From Nageia nagi (Eukaryota; Pinophyta), in NCBI GenBank assembly GCA_050084985.1, contig JBITNC010000001.1, forward strand, positions 58,094,001-58,158,000: a stretch of 64,000 nt of DNA, in the 5' to 3' direction. Shown piece by piece: positions 22,520 to 35,012 of the stretch. The translations under genes and the position numbers were made by a program. Within the stretch, counting starts at the first letter, position 1. Every line of letters starts with the position of its first letter. The notes under the pieces are model-generated. The model was given only the letters and a program-made list of their open reading frames with translations. It was not told the DNA's origin and made no database searches.

Positions 22520-25500
22520 ACCAGTGAAAATAGTTTCTTATAGTCATTTTTTCTGATGGGCATATGGAGTTTGTTAAAACTTTATAGAACTCTTTGAGTT
22601 GGCCTTAATTGATGTTGCCTATACCAATGCTTCTGTCTTCAAATATTTTAAAAACGGAATATGTTTGTATGCCACTTTAAAGGTTTTCTTCAAAATTTGG
22701 GCCTTATCTCTGGAAGGAAATAGCTAGATTTATGATGCTGGTGTGGTAATTGTAAGGATGTTTATCAGAACTAAGCATGATCCTATTTGTTTGCTATTAA
22801 CATTTTATGATAGCAGTGCGCTAATTTGTAAAGATTGTTTTCATAAGTATGACATTTTGTTTTCCTGGTCTAATGACTTGCTAAAACAGGATTCCCTTTG
22901 TTTCCCTACTATCTCCAATATCCACTGGAAGTTGTAGCCTCTCCTTTCCTTAAAGAGTTTTATTTGGGTACTAACTATGCTAATAATCATAAACATACAC
23001 ATTCCCTATATGTATTCTTTCTGGCAATAATCAACTTATGATGAGTTTGGTTAGAGGGTCAAAACCCTAAGGTGTACAAGATTTGAACAATATCCAGGGG
23101 AACAAAAATTTCTCTTGTGAACCACAAAGCGTCTTATACACCAATCAGGCAAAAGCGGAAGCCTAAAAATCCATATTTACCTTTTTGCCATTTTAGTGTG
23201 TTTCCATAGGATGTAAACTTACCAGCACCTTCTTAATGCATCACATACAACATCAAATTATACTTAGCGGTCTTGATCCCATGGATTTTCATATCCTGGC
23301 TGCAAGAGAGAGAAATGATTATCCTAATGATCTCAGTTGTTATTAGTATATTTGAAAAATTAGGGTTGAATATGTTTCTATAACTTTCATTTTGCAAGTA
23401 GTTTGATCCAAACAAGTAAACCTCCTTGTGGCATTCGTTGTGCAATGTTTATGTTTACCCTTGGAGATTGATCAACATACTTATCATGCAAGCATATCTT
23501 TATGGTTAATTTGTTTTTATTTGACAGAAGTCATGAAGCAAGAACCTTCTCCACTGCTCCCCAAGTGCATTATTAAATTCCAGAGTTGCTGCTATGGTTG
23601 AGATCATGTATCTCAATGATCTAGATTAATCTAAGGAAATCACAAAACAAATATTACTTCTCACTTGCATTGCCCTTGGGCCTTGTGTAAGGCCATTTTT
23701 CCTTCGTGATTAGGTACTGCCCAGGTTGTTTGTTAACTCTTCAGAGTCCATTCTGTATCCAAGAACACAGAAGAGTCTTAAAATGGACCTGAATTATTTT
23801 CCAGGCTAGGCTCTTGAAATAAATTTTTGACTAAGAGAAAATTCTTTCATGAAATTTGTTTTGTCTCCGAAAATTCTTTCATGAAATTTGTTTTGTCTCC
23901 GAAAATTCTTTCATGAAATTTGTTTTGTCTCCACCCATACGCAAATTTCTCTTCACTATGTCTGCACTTTTCCAGAATCCTAAATTGTTAATGTTGGCAA
24001 CATTCTCACTGAATTATCTATTCTTCTAGTTTTACATTTTTTGCCATACTTTATCATTCTGTTTGTTCAATCTTAATTTCCATCCACATATGGCATTGCT
24101 GTCACTGGTGGTTGTTTAGGATATAAGACATTGGAGTTGTGGCTGTAAGACAAGGAATTTGTTCATGCCAGACTACAATTTTTGCTTAAATTCATAATGA
24201 TATGAACAAAGCAAAGTTGAGCTACCAAACATCTTACTCTCAGAAATGCTAATTAATTTCTTCTATCTCATTAGGGCTCCATGGTTTTGTTCCTTGTTTA
24301 TCTTGTACAAAATTTATGAATTGCAGATTGCATGTCACCAGGGGCCCCTACCCCTAATATTATCTGAGGACAAAGCTAGTCAAAGGTTGTTGTCTAATGA
24401 CTCTGATCAACCAGATACTAATGAGCTGACCTTTTGGTTAATATTCACTTTCAGCCAATTTTACTATATTCTTCCCTGATGGTTGAGCACTCTGATGAGT
24501 TGATTTGGGTCCCTCACGAAACGAGTGGAGCAACTCTGTGCCAAGTTATTGTGAATTACATATGAATTTTTAAAATAGACATTTAAAATTATTATGATCC
24601 TTCATAATTATTCTATGTTTTTTTGTTCTATTATCCATTTGATCAAATCTTTGTTCCGTTCTTGCCAAGTATTAAGTCATTACCTAGTTGTTGTAATGTG
24701 ATCATGAATTCAAAAAGTACTAATTTCAGTAAACAATTCTGTATATAAACTCCAATAAAAGAAGTTAGACATTAGTCATCTCTTGTTTAATATAGATTAA
24801 AAAAATCACTATCTGATTCTTCTAATCCAATACATATGAATAACTATTCATCTAAAAAGGTAGTCAGTTCATGTTATTCAAGTAAAAGCAATTTGAAAAA
24901 TTTTGAAACTCCAACTCTTGTCATTTGATAATAGAATGAACTTCATGAATTTAACATCAGAAATGATTATTTGGCTTGTCCACACTGATACAGAAGTGAG
25001 AAAAAGAACTAAATTGTGAAAATGCTACCCCTTGGAGGATTTGTGCAAAAGCTGAATCTAATTCTTCGATAGTCTGGGAAGATTCATCAAGTTTGTATGC
25101 TATGCATTCAAAATTAAAAGGTTGAAAATTCTTCTTTGCAAGTCTTCAGATTTTTATTATGTAATTTATTTGTCTTGCTTTTCTTTTTCCATTGCTGATC
25201 ATGCTTTAAAAGCCATGAAGTATTAACTCAACGAATTCCCTCGTGCACCTCAAAATGGAGCTCAGGATAAGATTTTGAGCCTTATTATAGTTATCCAGCT
25301 AACAAGGTACTACAGACAAGATCAGGCAAAGTTAACTTGACTAAAGGATGAAATAAAAACATCTGACTCTTGCTACTTTCCAGCATGCCAAACTAGGATA
25401 GATGATCTATGTCAAGTCAACCAACTATAGGGCCTGAACAAGGATTCAAGGATATATTTTAATCAATGTACTTAATAGAAAAAATTAGCTTGTATCAAAC

Positions 25501-27520
25501 CTCAAATTCAAATCATGATGCATAACATTAAAGGTTTCCTGATCTACATTCAGAGGGATGAAAAACAGAATTCTTAGATTTAAGCCTTCTCTAAGGAACC
25601 TCAAGGTTGTTTTGGGAGGAAGGTTGACTCGCCTTGATCTGAGATTTTATTGATTAGTCTACCGCAAATCTGCTTTTATGTTGACAAGAGCATCTCTGTC
25701 CTACAGTTCAGTCAAAGTGGAACTAGTGTTAAGATAAAGTGTCTGATAAGTAATGTAGTACTACGGACAAATATTTCATATTGTTTAAGCTTCTAGCACC
25801 TAATAAAAGTGGCACTGAGTTTAAATTGAATTTAAGTTATGTGGAACATAATCTTATTAAGTGAGAACAACTACCATGTTTGGCAATCTCATAGAAACTG
25901 GAATCATGGTTTACAGATGCTTCTGAGAGTTTCAGCCTAGTTTGATATGTCTGATTATTCTCTTGTTAGGTAACCTGGTATTTAGACCTTGGTAAGTGAA
26001 GATTAAAAATTTTATAATTATGTTAGGTCTATCCATTGCATAATTCTGAGTTGGGGTCCTAAAAGTTTTGATCATCTGATTTTTTATACCATATATGCAA
26101 TAGATTAGAGTGGGGATTGTAAAAAAATTGCCAGTCTGTTGAAATTCACACAGATAAAATTGAGGAATGTCACTATTAACTCTCATTCAAATTATGTTTA
26201 AATCTTGAATCAGGAAAGGCAGTAAGTCAAAAGCCTTGTAGAAGCAGATCAGGTAGGATTACAGTGTTATGAACCTCCTTATTTTTACCTTTGCACACAT
26301 AAAAACAAGAGTTTCAAGTTGATATGGCTGTCGTGTTGATATTCTACTCAATGCAGTAGGAAAGTGAGGAGTAGAGTATGTGAGTCACCAAAATCACTGT
26401 AGAAGTCTTAAGTGATAACCACCATTAACATCCATTGCCAGTCTGACATTGAGATTTGGGCTTAAGCATGTCATCGATCTCATCATTTGAAAGTTGTGGA
26501 AAGTAGCAGATTTTCACAAACTGGAGCCTCATCAAAGTTATTGAATATTCCCCAAAAAATATTATCTTATTTTGGCTTTACATGCCATCAAAATACAATT
26601 ATTGCTGCTGAATTATTCACATGCAAAATCACCTAAAATAGGTGTTTGTAATAAACAGCTCGTGTTTTTGATTTGGCTAGAGTCTGAAGTCCCATCACAC
26701 TTCATAGTGTTTGTAGTTCCCACTTCTCTAAGTTGGTTTTATCTCTGCACAGTTGTTAGGAGGTATTCTTCGTTTAGCGAAATCACAACTTTCCAAGGAT
26801 TGGAATTCAAAGTCTATTTCTCATCCCTTTGATCAAATTTAAATATCAAATTGGGTGAGATATATCCATCACATTGATTAGTTTAACCTTTGAAAATTTT
26901 ACTTTTAAGTATTGAAACATAGAAATGGACCACATTCTTTTTTCCCCAAAATGATTCACCACTCTATTTGACAATTATTTAATGAACAATACATTTTTGA
27001 TTAATAATATGTGTAATCTAGCGGCTAGCCTTATGGTCCATATAGCAGTCAATCAAATTTGAAGTAGATATAACAAGCAAAGATTCAAATCAGTGAAAGA
27101 ACCTGCCAGTAGAAGCTAGTGCTTTTAAAGTGAAGATTGGGATGAAATGTGTTTCTTGAGTCATTTCCAATATACAATGCAATATATAAGTGTTGAAACT
27201 GATGAGCTGTTTGGTCAATATAAAATTTATGCCTGACATAGAGATGCATAGGAATGCAAGTCAAACAACTTTATGATTTTAGACATGATAGCAAGAGATT
27301 ATTTTTCCATTTCAGCACATCATTTTTCTGAAATGAGTAGGTTTATATGCTTGCAGGAGTAGCAATGAAATGTTTAATTTAGCATAGTTTGGTTTGTGCA
27401 TTGAAGCCATTACCCAGCAATAAGATAGTGATGCTCCTCAATTCTCCTTTTATTCATTCATGCAAACAAGAAATTAACAACTCTGATCATGGGACTCAAC
27501 TTTCTTCTTTATACTCTGTA
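22520..27520. other. presumed intronic sequence of the LHW-like locus
   Basis: No exon or mobile element is recognised here apart from the perfect 32-bp triplication at 23837-23932. A short open segment after an acceptor-like gaattgcag (24319-24327) is not matched to any family. Confidence 0.4.
23837..23932. repeat. three perfect tandem copies of a 32-bp unit
   Basis: The unit begins gaaaattctttcatgaaatt and ends gttttgtctcc. It occurs at 23837-23868, 23869-23900 and 23901-23932 with no differences, so the duplication is recent. Confidence 0.95.
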
Positions 27521-27529
27521 AAGGAAGTC

Positions 27530-27659
27530 TAAATGGCCTTAAGTGCAGGAATACAAATACGTGCACAGAAAGCATCACAGGCACCAGGAATGTCAGCAAT
27601 GGTTTAGAATAGCATAAATGGTAACGAACCCTCACAATCTCAAGAGAGGTGGGTGAAAG
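27530..27659 (+). pseudogene. out-of-frame upstream extension of the large LHW-like exon
   Basis: Upstream of the ATG at 27660, one frame reads ALSAGIQIRAQKASQAPGM then TAG, and continues NGNEPSQSQERWVK. Its hydrophilic, Gln/Ser-rich composition resembles the LHW linker. A one-base shift at about 27655-27660 would be needed to join it to the open frame that follows, and the in-frame codon at 27654-27656 is TGA. This suggests that the exon once extended upstream and is now broken. Confidence 0.4.
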
Positions 27660-28772
27660 ATGCCTCAATTTATTCACCCTTTAGATAATCTTTTCAGCAC
27701 TGATGCATCATCATTATCGGCTGTTCCATGCGAGGTCTTGGAAGAAATCGAAGATCATGATTTGCAGAATCCCTTTGACAGTTGTATACATGAAGGTGTA
27801 GAGATCTCAAGCATCAGTGGAAGCAATGCTTTGAATTTACTTGGCAGTATGTCCAACACTATTCACACCTCTAAACATCGGAATTGGCAAAGTAACCCTT
27901 ATGGAAACATTGGTCGCACATGCTTCTTACCAAATATAGATAATTCAAGGTCAATCAACATGGAATATAGACACCCTGTTTTGATCACCTCTGCATCCTC
28001 TAGTACCACAAAATCAACTACTTGTGAGGCAAGCCAACTGGACATTCTGTTTGAGTCGCCTGCAACTAGTTCAAACAGTCAATCATCTACACATTTATTG
28101 TTTCAGATGGGCGATGAGCTCTCTGCAGCTCTTATTTCTGGCTTCAGGAGTGGTGTTGGAAAAACCGATTCACAACTACAAAACAAGAAAAAAAATAATT
28201 GTTCATTGTATCGAGGGGAGCTGCTTAATGTTGAGGGGTGTACCGAGACAGTTGTTCAAGAGTTCAACTCTGCTTCAAATCTCCATGACATAATTATTGA
28301 CTCGAAGTCAGGACTTCCATTTTCTGCAGAATCAAAAGAAGGTCTTCTCGAATCTGTGGTAGCTGGTTTTCCATCAAGTAGAAAATTGGAATCCAGTTCA
28401 TATTTATTTACTATTGATAAGATTTCTCCTGATCTTGGTTCATCCAAAGAAGCTAGTATGTGGGATGACAATAACAAAGGGGGCTATTCCCTTGACGAAT
28501 GCACACAAATTTCATCCTCTAATGAATTACGCAAGTCCACAAATACAAAAAGCACTATTGCATCTACAAATAAGATTCAAAAGTTGCTACAAGATAACAA
28601 AGGGGACAATTCTGAGGGACAGTGGCTGAAGCAAGAAAAGCAAGAAGACACACCAAAGGCTGTCCGTAGAAGAGGTAAACCAGGGGATGCAGGTAGAACA
28701 AGGCCTAAGGATCGGCAACAAATTCAAGACCGTGTTAAAGAATTACGAGATATAGTACCTAATGGAAACAAG
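27660..28772 (+). CDS. LHW-like: LHW-like bHLH protein, large exon (codons 1-371)
   Basis: This is the largest intact coding exon (371 codons) of a plant bHLH protein of the LONESOME HIGHWAY family, nuclear transcription factors that in Arabidopsis pair with TMO5-type bHLH proteins in vascular development. Visible parts are an acidic start (EVLEEIEDHD), QLDILFESP (about 126-134) and LLFQMGDELSAAL (about 146-158) corresponding to the family's conserved middle blocks, GLLESVVAGFPSS (about 228-240) matching the LLDAVVSG block, and the basic region plus helix 1 (RRRGKPGDAG through DRQQIQDRVKELRDIVPNG, about 337-369). The exon ends AAC AAG before gttgca (phase 0). The ATG at 27660 is the first possible start; an in-frame TGA lies two codons upstream. 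Confidence 0.85.
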
Positions 28773-28952
28773 GTTGCAACAAAGATCTGCATTTCAGTTG
28801 CTAGTTTTTTCACTTTCTTTGTTTTTTGATAAAGCTCTGTTTAATTTTCAGAAAGATAAAGTTATCGTGTGTTTCAAATGACATGTCTAATTCTTTTCTG
28901 GATTTCCATATTCATTATTCAATGATTATGATTAGGACTGGATTGTATACAG

Positions 28953-29054
28953 TGCAGCATAGATACTTTGCTTGAAAAGACAATCAAATACATGAAGTTC
29001 TTACACACTATTACACAGCATGTTGGAAGGTGGAGTTACACAGGGAAATTGATG
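28953..29054 (+). CDS. LHW-like: LHW-like bHLH protein, helix 2 exon (codons 372-405)
   Basis: After acceptor tgtatacag the frame reads CSIDTLLEKTIKYMKFLHTI, the loop and helix 2 of the LHW-family bHLH. The downstream residues HVGRWSYTGKLM diverge from the family's usual HADKLKQTGE. The donor is ATG|gtacag and the exon is 34 codons, phase 0 at both ends. Helix 2 forms the dimer interface. Confidence 0.85.
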
Positions 29055-30296
29055 GTACAGTACTTTCCCTTGTTTTTTCATTAAATATTTGTCTTAGCTT
29101 TCATAATGGACATATCTTGGTTGCAAAAACTGCACAGCACATTTTTACATTAGAAGGCCATTGTTGTTTTGTAACTCATGCATTTCTAACTCGAAAAGAA
29201 TTTCGTGTTCAACCATTTATTAGCAGCAAACAAATATCTTGTTTCATTCCTACACTAAGTTAAAAATAACTACAATAAAGTGTGATTAATGAACTTTTAA
29301 CAGGTAATTTAAATACAAGTAATTGAAAAGATGAGAGATGAGTGGTTTATCTAGCAGTCACTTTAACTTCAAAATACACATGCAAGTCCTTGTTGACTCT
29401 TTGACTTGTGATCTTCAAGATGAAACAACTATGTGAGTTCCCCCAAGTCCGTGAGGGTATTTAGGGGATTCACCATAGTATTAATATTATAACTCAAAAC
29501 TCAGCAATTACTTGTTTTGCCTCTAGACTTGACAAAAATTTGGACTCGGGAAAACTCGGCAAAAGATAAAAACAGCAGAATATATATGTTTTCAAATTTA
29601 AAAAACACATTTTTAGCCATCTTTAGACATTCCATGTCAAATAACATAATAGAAAGTATTCTGCAATTCTTTGTATTAAAGGATCAAGGTCTAAACTCCA
29701 AAATACATTACAAAATTTCAATACAAAATCAGCTTCATATCTTTTCTTTGCCCCTCCTCTCTCTTGGAACTCTGCTCCTAGTTGCCAATCGTTATTGTAA
29801 TGCGGATGGCTCTTCTTATTATTATGTTGTTGGTGTTGTTGCTCATGCGGCTTGCTCTTTCATTGTTATTGCTTGTTGCTCTATGGCCTCCATTTCTTCA
29901 AAGCTGAAATCGAAAATAGGATCCACCTTGGTTGTTGCTTTGATACCCATTGTGATTGTGGATTCAATGGATCAATTGCATCCAACTCTATCGCCTTATG
30001 ATTTGTTCCTTGAATTTTTTTGTGGCGAAAGCGAAGGTTGGAATGCACAAATACCAAATCATTTAAGTGCTCTTGGGTGATCTTGATGTGCTTTTTTAAG
30101 TGGATATACTAAAAAATGCTCCAATATCTCTCTCACCTAAAAGCACAACATGGTTGGGATACATTTTTGATTGCCATTTTTTTAAGATTTAGCATCTTAG
30201 TGCCATAATCCTTTCACCATAGGAAATAAAAAAGAAATAAGATTTTAATTCATAGTAATTGAAGAATTAAATAACGTTATTAAAAAAATGAACAAT

Positions 30297-30970
30297 TCAA
30301 CCAAATAAATAGCATGTGATTTTATTAGTTTTACTAACAAACTTATTTTTATCTGGAGCTTGAGTTTCCCTTGCATAAAGGTATTGTTCAAATTGGAACA
30401 AGTAGCCTTCTACGCCCATGTAGATTGGAAGCTCATTTATATTTTTATTCCTTGTAGCCATGTTGTGTGCCATATGCTTTATGGTCTCTTGAAAGCCTAT
30501 GGAAACCTCCTCAACTACCTCAATTGACTTTGCATAAAAGAACTTGACGTTCAAATAGAACCCCACTGTGTGTAGTGGCCTATGAAGCTATCCCATCCAT
30601 CAACGATCAATAATGTCCCAAATGGGATGATATTTATTCTCCTCATGCAAGTAAAAGGAAGCTATTTCCTCCTTGGCCCTATCCATGTCCCCATAAGTGT
30701 ACTTTATAGGGGGTTTATGACCGTCAACAAGGCATAACACCTTTACCAAGGGCTCTAAAAATTGCAAATGTAAATTATGCAATTAATACTCAAGTAAATC
30801 AAAAAATTTAATTGATAACAAAAAACTTGAAAAGTTGAAATTGAATTATACGTGAATAATCTCATGTGATGCCTTCCAAAAAGCATCATCAAAAACTTAT
30901 TGGACGACATTCACACCGTCACTCTCATGTGCATATCTGAACTTTGACCATTTGTTGCCCACAAATATTT
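30297..30970 (-). pseudogene. hAT transposase C-terminal region
   Basis: The open stretch 30600-30782 reads FLEPLVKVLCLVDGHKPP then YTYGDMDRAKEEI and KYHPIWDIIDR. The next, 30297-30566, starts MGFYLNVKFFY. These match the plant hAT block PLVKVLRLVDG...YIYEAMDRAKE...W.IID.RW...LHRPLHAAGYYLNP.FFY, with stops and a frame change between. Upstream, FVGNKWSKFRYAHESDG fits the preceding block. Confidence 0.8.
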
Positions 30971-31189
30971 TAATGCAGCTGTTGATTCATATAAACTCTG
31001 CAATAAAATAAAACTTGTGGCAAAGTGTGTAACACTTGAATGCATAAGTGACATACATTTTTTTATTTTTTTTATTTTCAATGGAACATCGAAAATGAAT
31101 CAAATTAAAATGAGAATAAAATGAAAATTTGTAATAAGGTTCTTGCCATCCATGAAAACAAACCCCATGAAATTGAGGACTCATGGGTC

Positions 31190-31400
31190 ACTATAGATGT
31201 ACTCTATAACCTCTTTCACCCAATTAATTTTTCCAATGTCCTCGAAAAGTAAATCAAGTCAATGGGTAGCACAAGGACTCCAAAAAATAATAGGGAATCT
31301 ATCCTCTACGAGTTTCCCTGCTGAAACATATGTTGTGGCCCACATCTAGGATGAGTTTCTCAATCAATTCAAATAAATACTGGACATTTTTTTATTTCTA
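31190..31400 (-). pseudogene. hAT transposase catalytic-region fragment (DUF659 type)
   Basis: The minus strand reads ELIEKLILDVGHN, then AGKLVEDRFPIIFWSPCATH, a stop, and LLFEDIGKINWVKEVIE. This is the block that in plant hAT elements reads AGKLL...P.I.W.PCAAHCLDLMLEDIGK. The residue after the His is lost to a TGA where Cys is usual. Confidence 0.8.
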
Positions 31401-31949
31401 TCAATGTATCAAAACATTTTAGGGATGCTAAACCTCCTCAAGAAGAAATCATAAAACTTACCAAAGTTCTTCCCCTTCCATTTGTCCAACCATTGATCAA
31501 AATGTTGTAGCCATTCTTCCTCCAAATGTTTTTTTGCTCATCAATAATAAGGTTAATATCTGCAACAACCTCCATAAGCAAGGGTTCTTGAAGTTCATGT
31601 TATGAAGGTTCTTTGAACATTGCACCACAAACTAAGATGGCATTGACCATGTACTCTCAATATGGCAATCTTGCCACATTGAAACTTTGAGTAATACCAA
31701 AAATTGGCACATGTCTTTCTCGCTTCTTGAACCTTCTCCTTGTTCCATGTGACGTCAAGCAAGGGTTGATTGCCAACAATTGAATAGCAGGCAAAAAACT
31801 CACATCTTACTGCATTAGATACAACTACAAAAGATCTCTACCTAACCCTAGGGACAATGTTGCTTTGAACTTCCTCTAAACCTATAGGAAAAGGTGGATG
31901 TGAAGGAGTTGTAGGTTTTTCCATTTTCAATTGAGTTCTCTTTTTATTG

Positions 31950-32175
31950 GCTTTCTTTGCTTCGAATGCTTTCAAATAAGCATTTATTTCTCTCTACACT
32001 TTGGTTTTAACTTGGTCGCAGAGTCCAACATCTTGGCCAAGGATTTTCGCAAGGTGAAATTTCATTCAGTTTGAGCCTCCAATGACAATCAAACCACAAA
32101 AGTTACATATTGTTTGCTCTGCTTTTGGACCTTGTTTGCGATGTTTCCAAACAAGGTCTCTTTTATGTTCATGCG
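31950..32175 (-). pseudogene. BED zinc finger of hAT transposase
   Basis: The minus strand reads DLVWKHRKQGPKAEQTICNF followed by CGLIVIGGSN, a TGA, and MKFHLAKILGQDVGLC. This gives the Cys-X2-Cys pair at about 32093-32107, and the His near 32054-32065 with the downstream Cys. BED fingers bind the transposon ends. Confidence 0.75.
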
Positions 32176-32819
32176 AGCCTCCCTGTCTGCTCGTGGATGC
32201 TAAGGGCTCATGTTGTTTGTTATTTGTTGTAACAAAGAAATTACCCTACACAACTGCAAATAGAAACAAAATACTTATGTTACCAAAAATTGAAAGAGAA
32301 TACCAAATAAGCAAAGAGATTACAACTTATAAGCACAAAACAAGCAAAACAAAACAAGTAGAAAAAAATAAGCAAAACAACAAAAAAATACAACCAGAAC
32401 AATGTTAGAAGCATTGCAAATTCTTAAAAAAAAAGTTAAAAAGAACTCCAAACCTGGACAATGGAGTGAAATCTCGATCAAAACACACTTGGAATGAGAA
32501 TCCTATCTATTAGCAACAAAAACAAGGAATGAGAAACGAGATTCAAAATTCCACTTTTATCCCTTTTTGTCTTTCTAGTTCTGCATCAACCGAGTACTCA
32601 CTTAGACCCGACAAACAACCAATGAGTGATCTATGAGCATTTCGATTTGCGTGGCCTCGTGAAACTCACCAAGCCATGTTCAAGTTTCTCGTAAAGTATC
32701 ACTTAGCTTGCAACTCGACGAGTTTCACAAGTGCTCGCTGAGCAATACTTTTGTAGGATCTACTTACTAGCATAGGGGCTAGGTCTCAATAGTTTCCGTT
32801 AGATCCCACTACTACACAA

Positions 32820-33125
32820 TAAATATGAAATGAAAGTGCATAAATGTAAAGTACTTAGCTATGTTGTTGCAATGTGGAAATAGGATGTGTATGGTGCATG
32901 CAATATGTACATATTGTATTTCAAGTCGCGTTATGTTGTAAAATGAATCTAGAAGGCATCTGCACCTGGAACTTGATTTGCAGATACTACACACATTGTC
33001 TGCAATTTCGTTCTGCAAGTAATCTTGATTTAGGGAGCTGTACTTGGTATGTTTGTGAAATTTGTACATGTCAACTTTGTTCCAAGCCAACAGTGAGATT
33101 TGGTATTAGAGTTCCACTAAATTGG
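32820..33125 (+). repeat. diverged dispersed repeat, copy 1
   Basis: It shares collinear blocks with 36740-37035 in the same orientation, for example gaaggcatctgcacctggaacttg against gaagtgcgtctgcacctgcaattcg, ctgcaagtaa in both, and tatgtttgtgaaatttg against tatgcttgttaaatttg. The family is unknown. Confidence 0.5.
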
Positions 33126-33890
33126 TGTTCTTCAATAGGCTATATTTGACCCGAAAAAAAAAATGTAGAAGAGAAAAAATATGCACCTTGGTAGCAAGTA
33201 TTAAGTAAGTCCAAATTGAGAATGATCTAAACAATGAACAATGAGCAATGATTGTGCCTTAAGAATGCAAAGATCCATCAGTTGAGTTGTAGCTGACCTT
33301 GGAATGTGTGGAGGGGATAGAACTGGGATGGGATGACTTATGGATAATTCAAAGTTGAAAATATGGATCCCCAAAATTTTTGTACATAACAATATGTGAT
33401 AAAGATCCTAAAGGTTGTTTACGGCTTGTGGGATCCAAGGTCATTTTAGCTCAAACTACGTGAATAAGCATCCCTACAACAATGTGTAAAAACATAGCTA
33501 AAGTAGTGCTAATTTTGGTAAAGAAGGAAATGTATGTGTCTACATTTTGTCCCTATTTTACATGGTAGGCTCAGCTAGGAATAGTGCAAAGTACATTGTG
33601 TAAAGTAAAGTAAAAACTGTTATATAAGAAATTACAAATTCTTGTAGAAGACATTCTTAGAGAGAAGTTGCTACTGTTCATATGTTGTTGCAAAAGAGTT
33701 TGTTGTTGTCTGTAGAAGCATGTTGTGAGATTATTTGTGTTATCCCTCATCCATCTTTCAAGGTATACTACTTATGTTGCTGTTCTAAGAATCACCGGGT
33801 GCACATGACAACCTTGTTATGTTAAAATATGTTATTGCACTAAGGACTAGTGTACATGATGACCTTGTCATACCATGCTCAAATGCTCTG

Positions 33891-33979
33891 CCCCTAGTGA
33901 TGTGTGAGCACCTTTGCTTCAATCCTCATGCTCCTAGTGATGTGTGAGAACCTTTGCTTCAATCCTCATGCTCCTAGTA
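33891..33979. repeat. two-plus tandem copies of a 40-bp unit
   Basis: Copies start at 33891 and 33931 (ctagtgatgtgtgag[ca]acc...aatcctcatgctc) with a partial third to 33979. The full copies differ at only a few positions. Confidence 0.85.
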
Positions 33980-35012
33980 AGACAAGAATGCTTCTCTATG
34001 CTGAAATGCTTGCTAAAAGGACTTCCAAAGATCTATGAAAACTTGTTCTTGCCAATGAATGAAGATTGATTAGAGCGTATGACAACATATTGCAAATGTC
34101 TTGTTGAAGAGTAATAATGCTTGTGTTGTCAATTGTTGTCGCACATGCCCCTCATTTTGTTTAGCAAAATGTCATTATAACACAAGATAAGAGTGCATGA
34201 TGTTATTTCTATATTGTTTCTGCTTGCGTGATTGCTATTTTATCTGCAAACGTTTTATATTGCAGGGACTGTACAGTGCATACATACTGTATTTTGTCCT
34301 TTCTGCACTATTTCTCTATTTTGCTTGTCTATCTGCCCCTTCTGTCTCTGTGACTGTCCTAATATGGTCCATACTGTACAAATCGTACTTTCCTCTCTAT
34401 AATCTGCTTTCTGCATTGTTCTGTTTTCTTGTCCTTGTTCTGAGTTCCTGGCCTGGTCATCATTTTGTCTTTACTAATTTTATGACTTGAATGAACTATA
34501 TTTCAATGTCCTACATGTTGTTTTAACATGTTTTTGCAATTCTGTTATTGTTTTGTTAGCCTGTGTTGCCCCATTTAGCTGTTCATATCATTTTGCGTGT
34601 AGTCCCCCTTTTGAGATTTTTGTAGTGAATTGTATAGTTCTGAAGTATAAATCTCAATAGTAAAGTTATGCCAGGATATTTGCATGCAAATGCCCCTTGC
34701 TTTCTATTTTTCTAAGGTAATATGCTTTGGGTAAAAACTCAATGCAATAGTGGTTAGTAGCATCTGCATCATAAAGAGATATACATTCCTATTTCATGTG
34801 CTTATGATAACTTCCCCAATGTGTAAAGCACTCATGAAGAGATATATTCCAAATAAAATGATGGTACCCTACTATAATGTTTGACGGTAGAGAGCAACAT
34901 GAATGATAGAATGCCCTAGTTGTTGATATTGCCTTGAATGCTTTCTTGTTATGTTCAAATTCTTGAATTGTAAATTTCTTTTTGAATTTTTATTGTGAGT
35001 CCTGACTATGCT

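Larger units (their letters stand above)
29510..32770 (-). mobile_element. decayed hAT DNA transposon in the large intron
   Basis: On the minus strand from right to left there is a BED zinc finger, a linker, the DUF659-type catalytic region and the C-terminal hAT dimerisation region. Both flanks carry actcg-type short repeats (ttggactcgggaaaactcgg near 29537-29556; gcaactcgacgagtttcac near 32710-32728), the kind of subterminal repeat seen at hAT ends. Terminal inverted repeats and the 8-bp duplication were not found, so the limits are approximate. Stops and frame changes show that it is inactive. Confidence 0.65.

Noticed and set aside
29517-30080. 187-codon plus-strand open frame with hydrophobic stretches
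   Set aside because: It overlaps the antisense hAT relic, shows tri-nucleotide-biased composition and matches no known protein.
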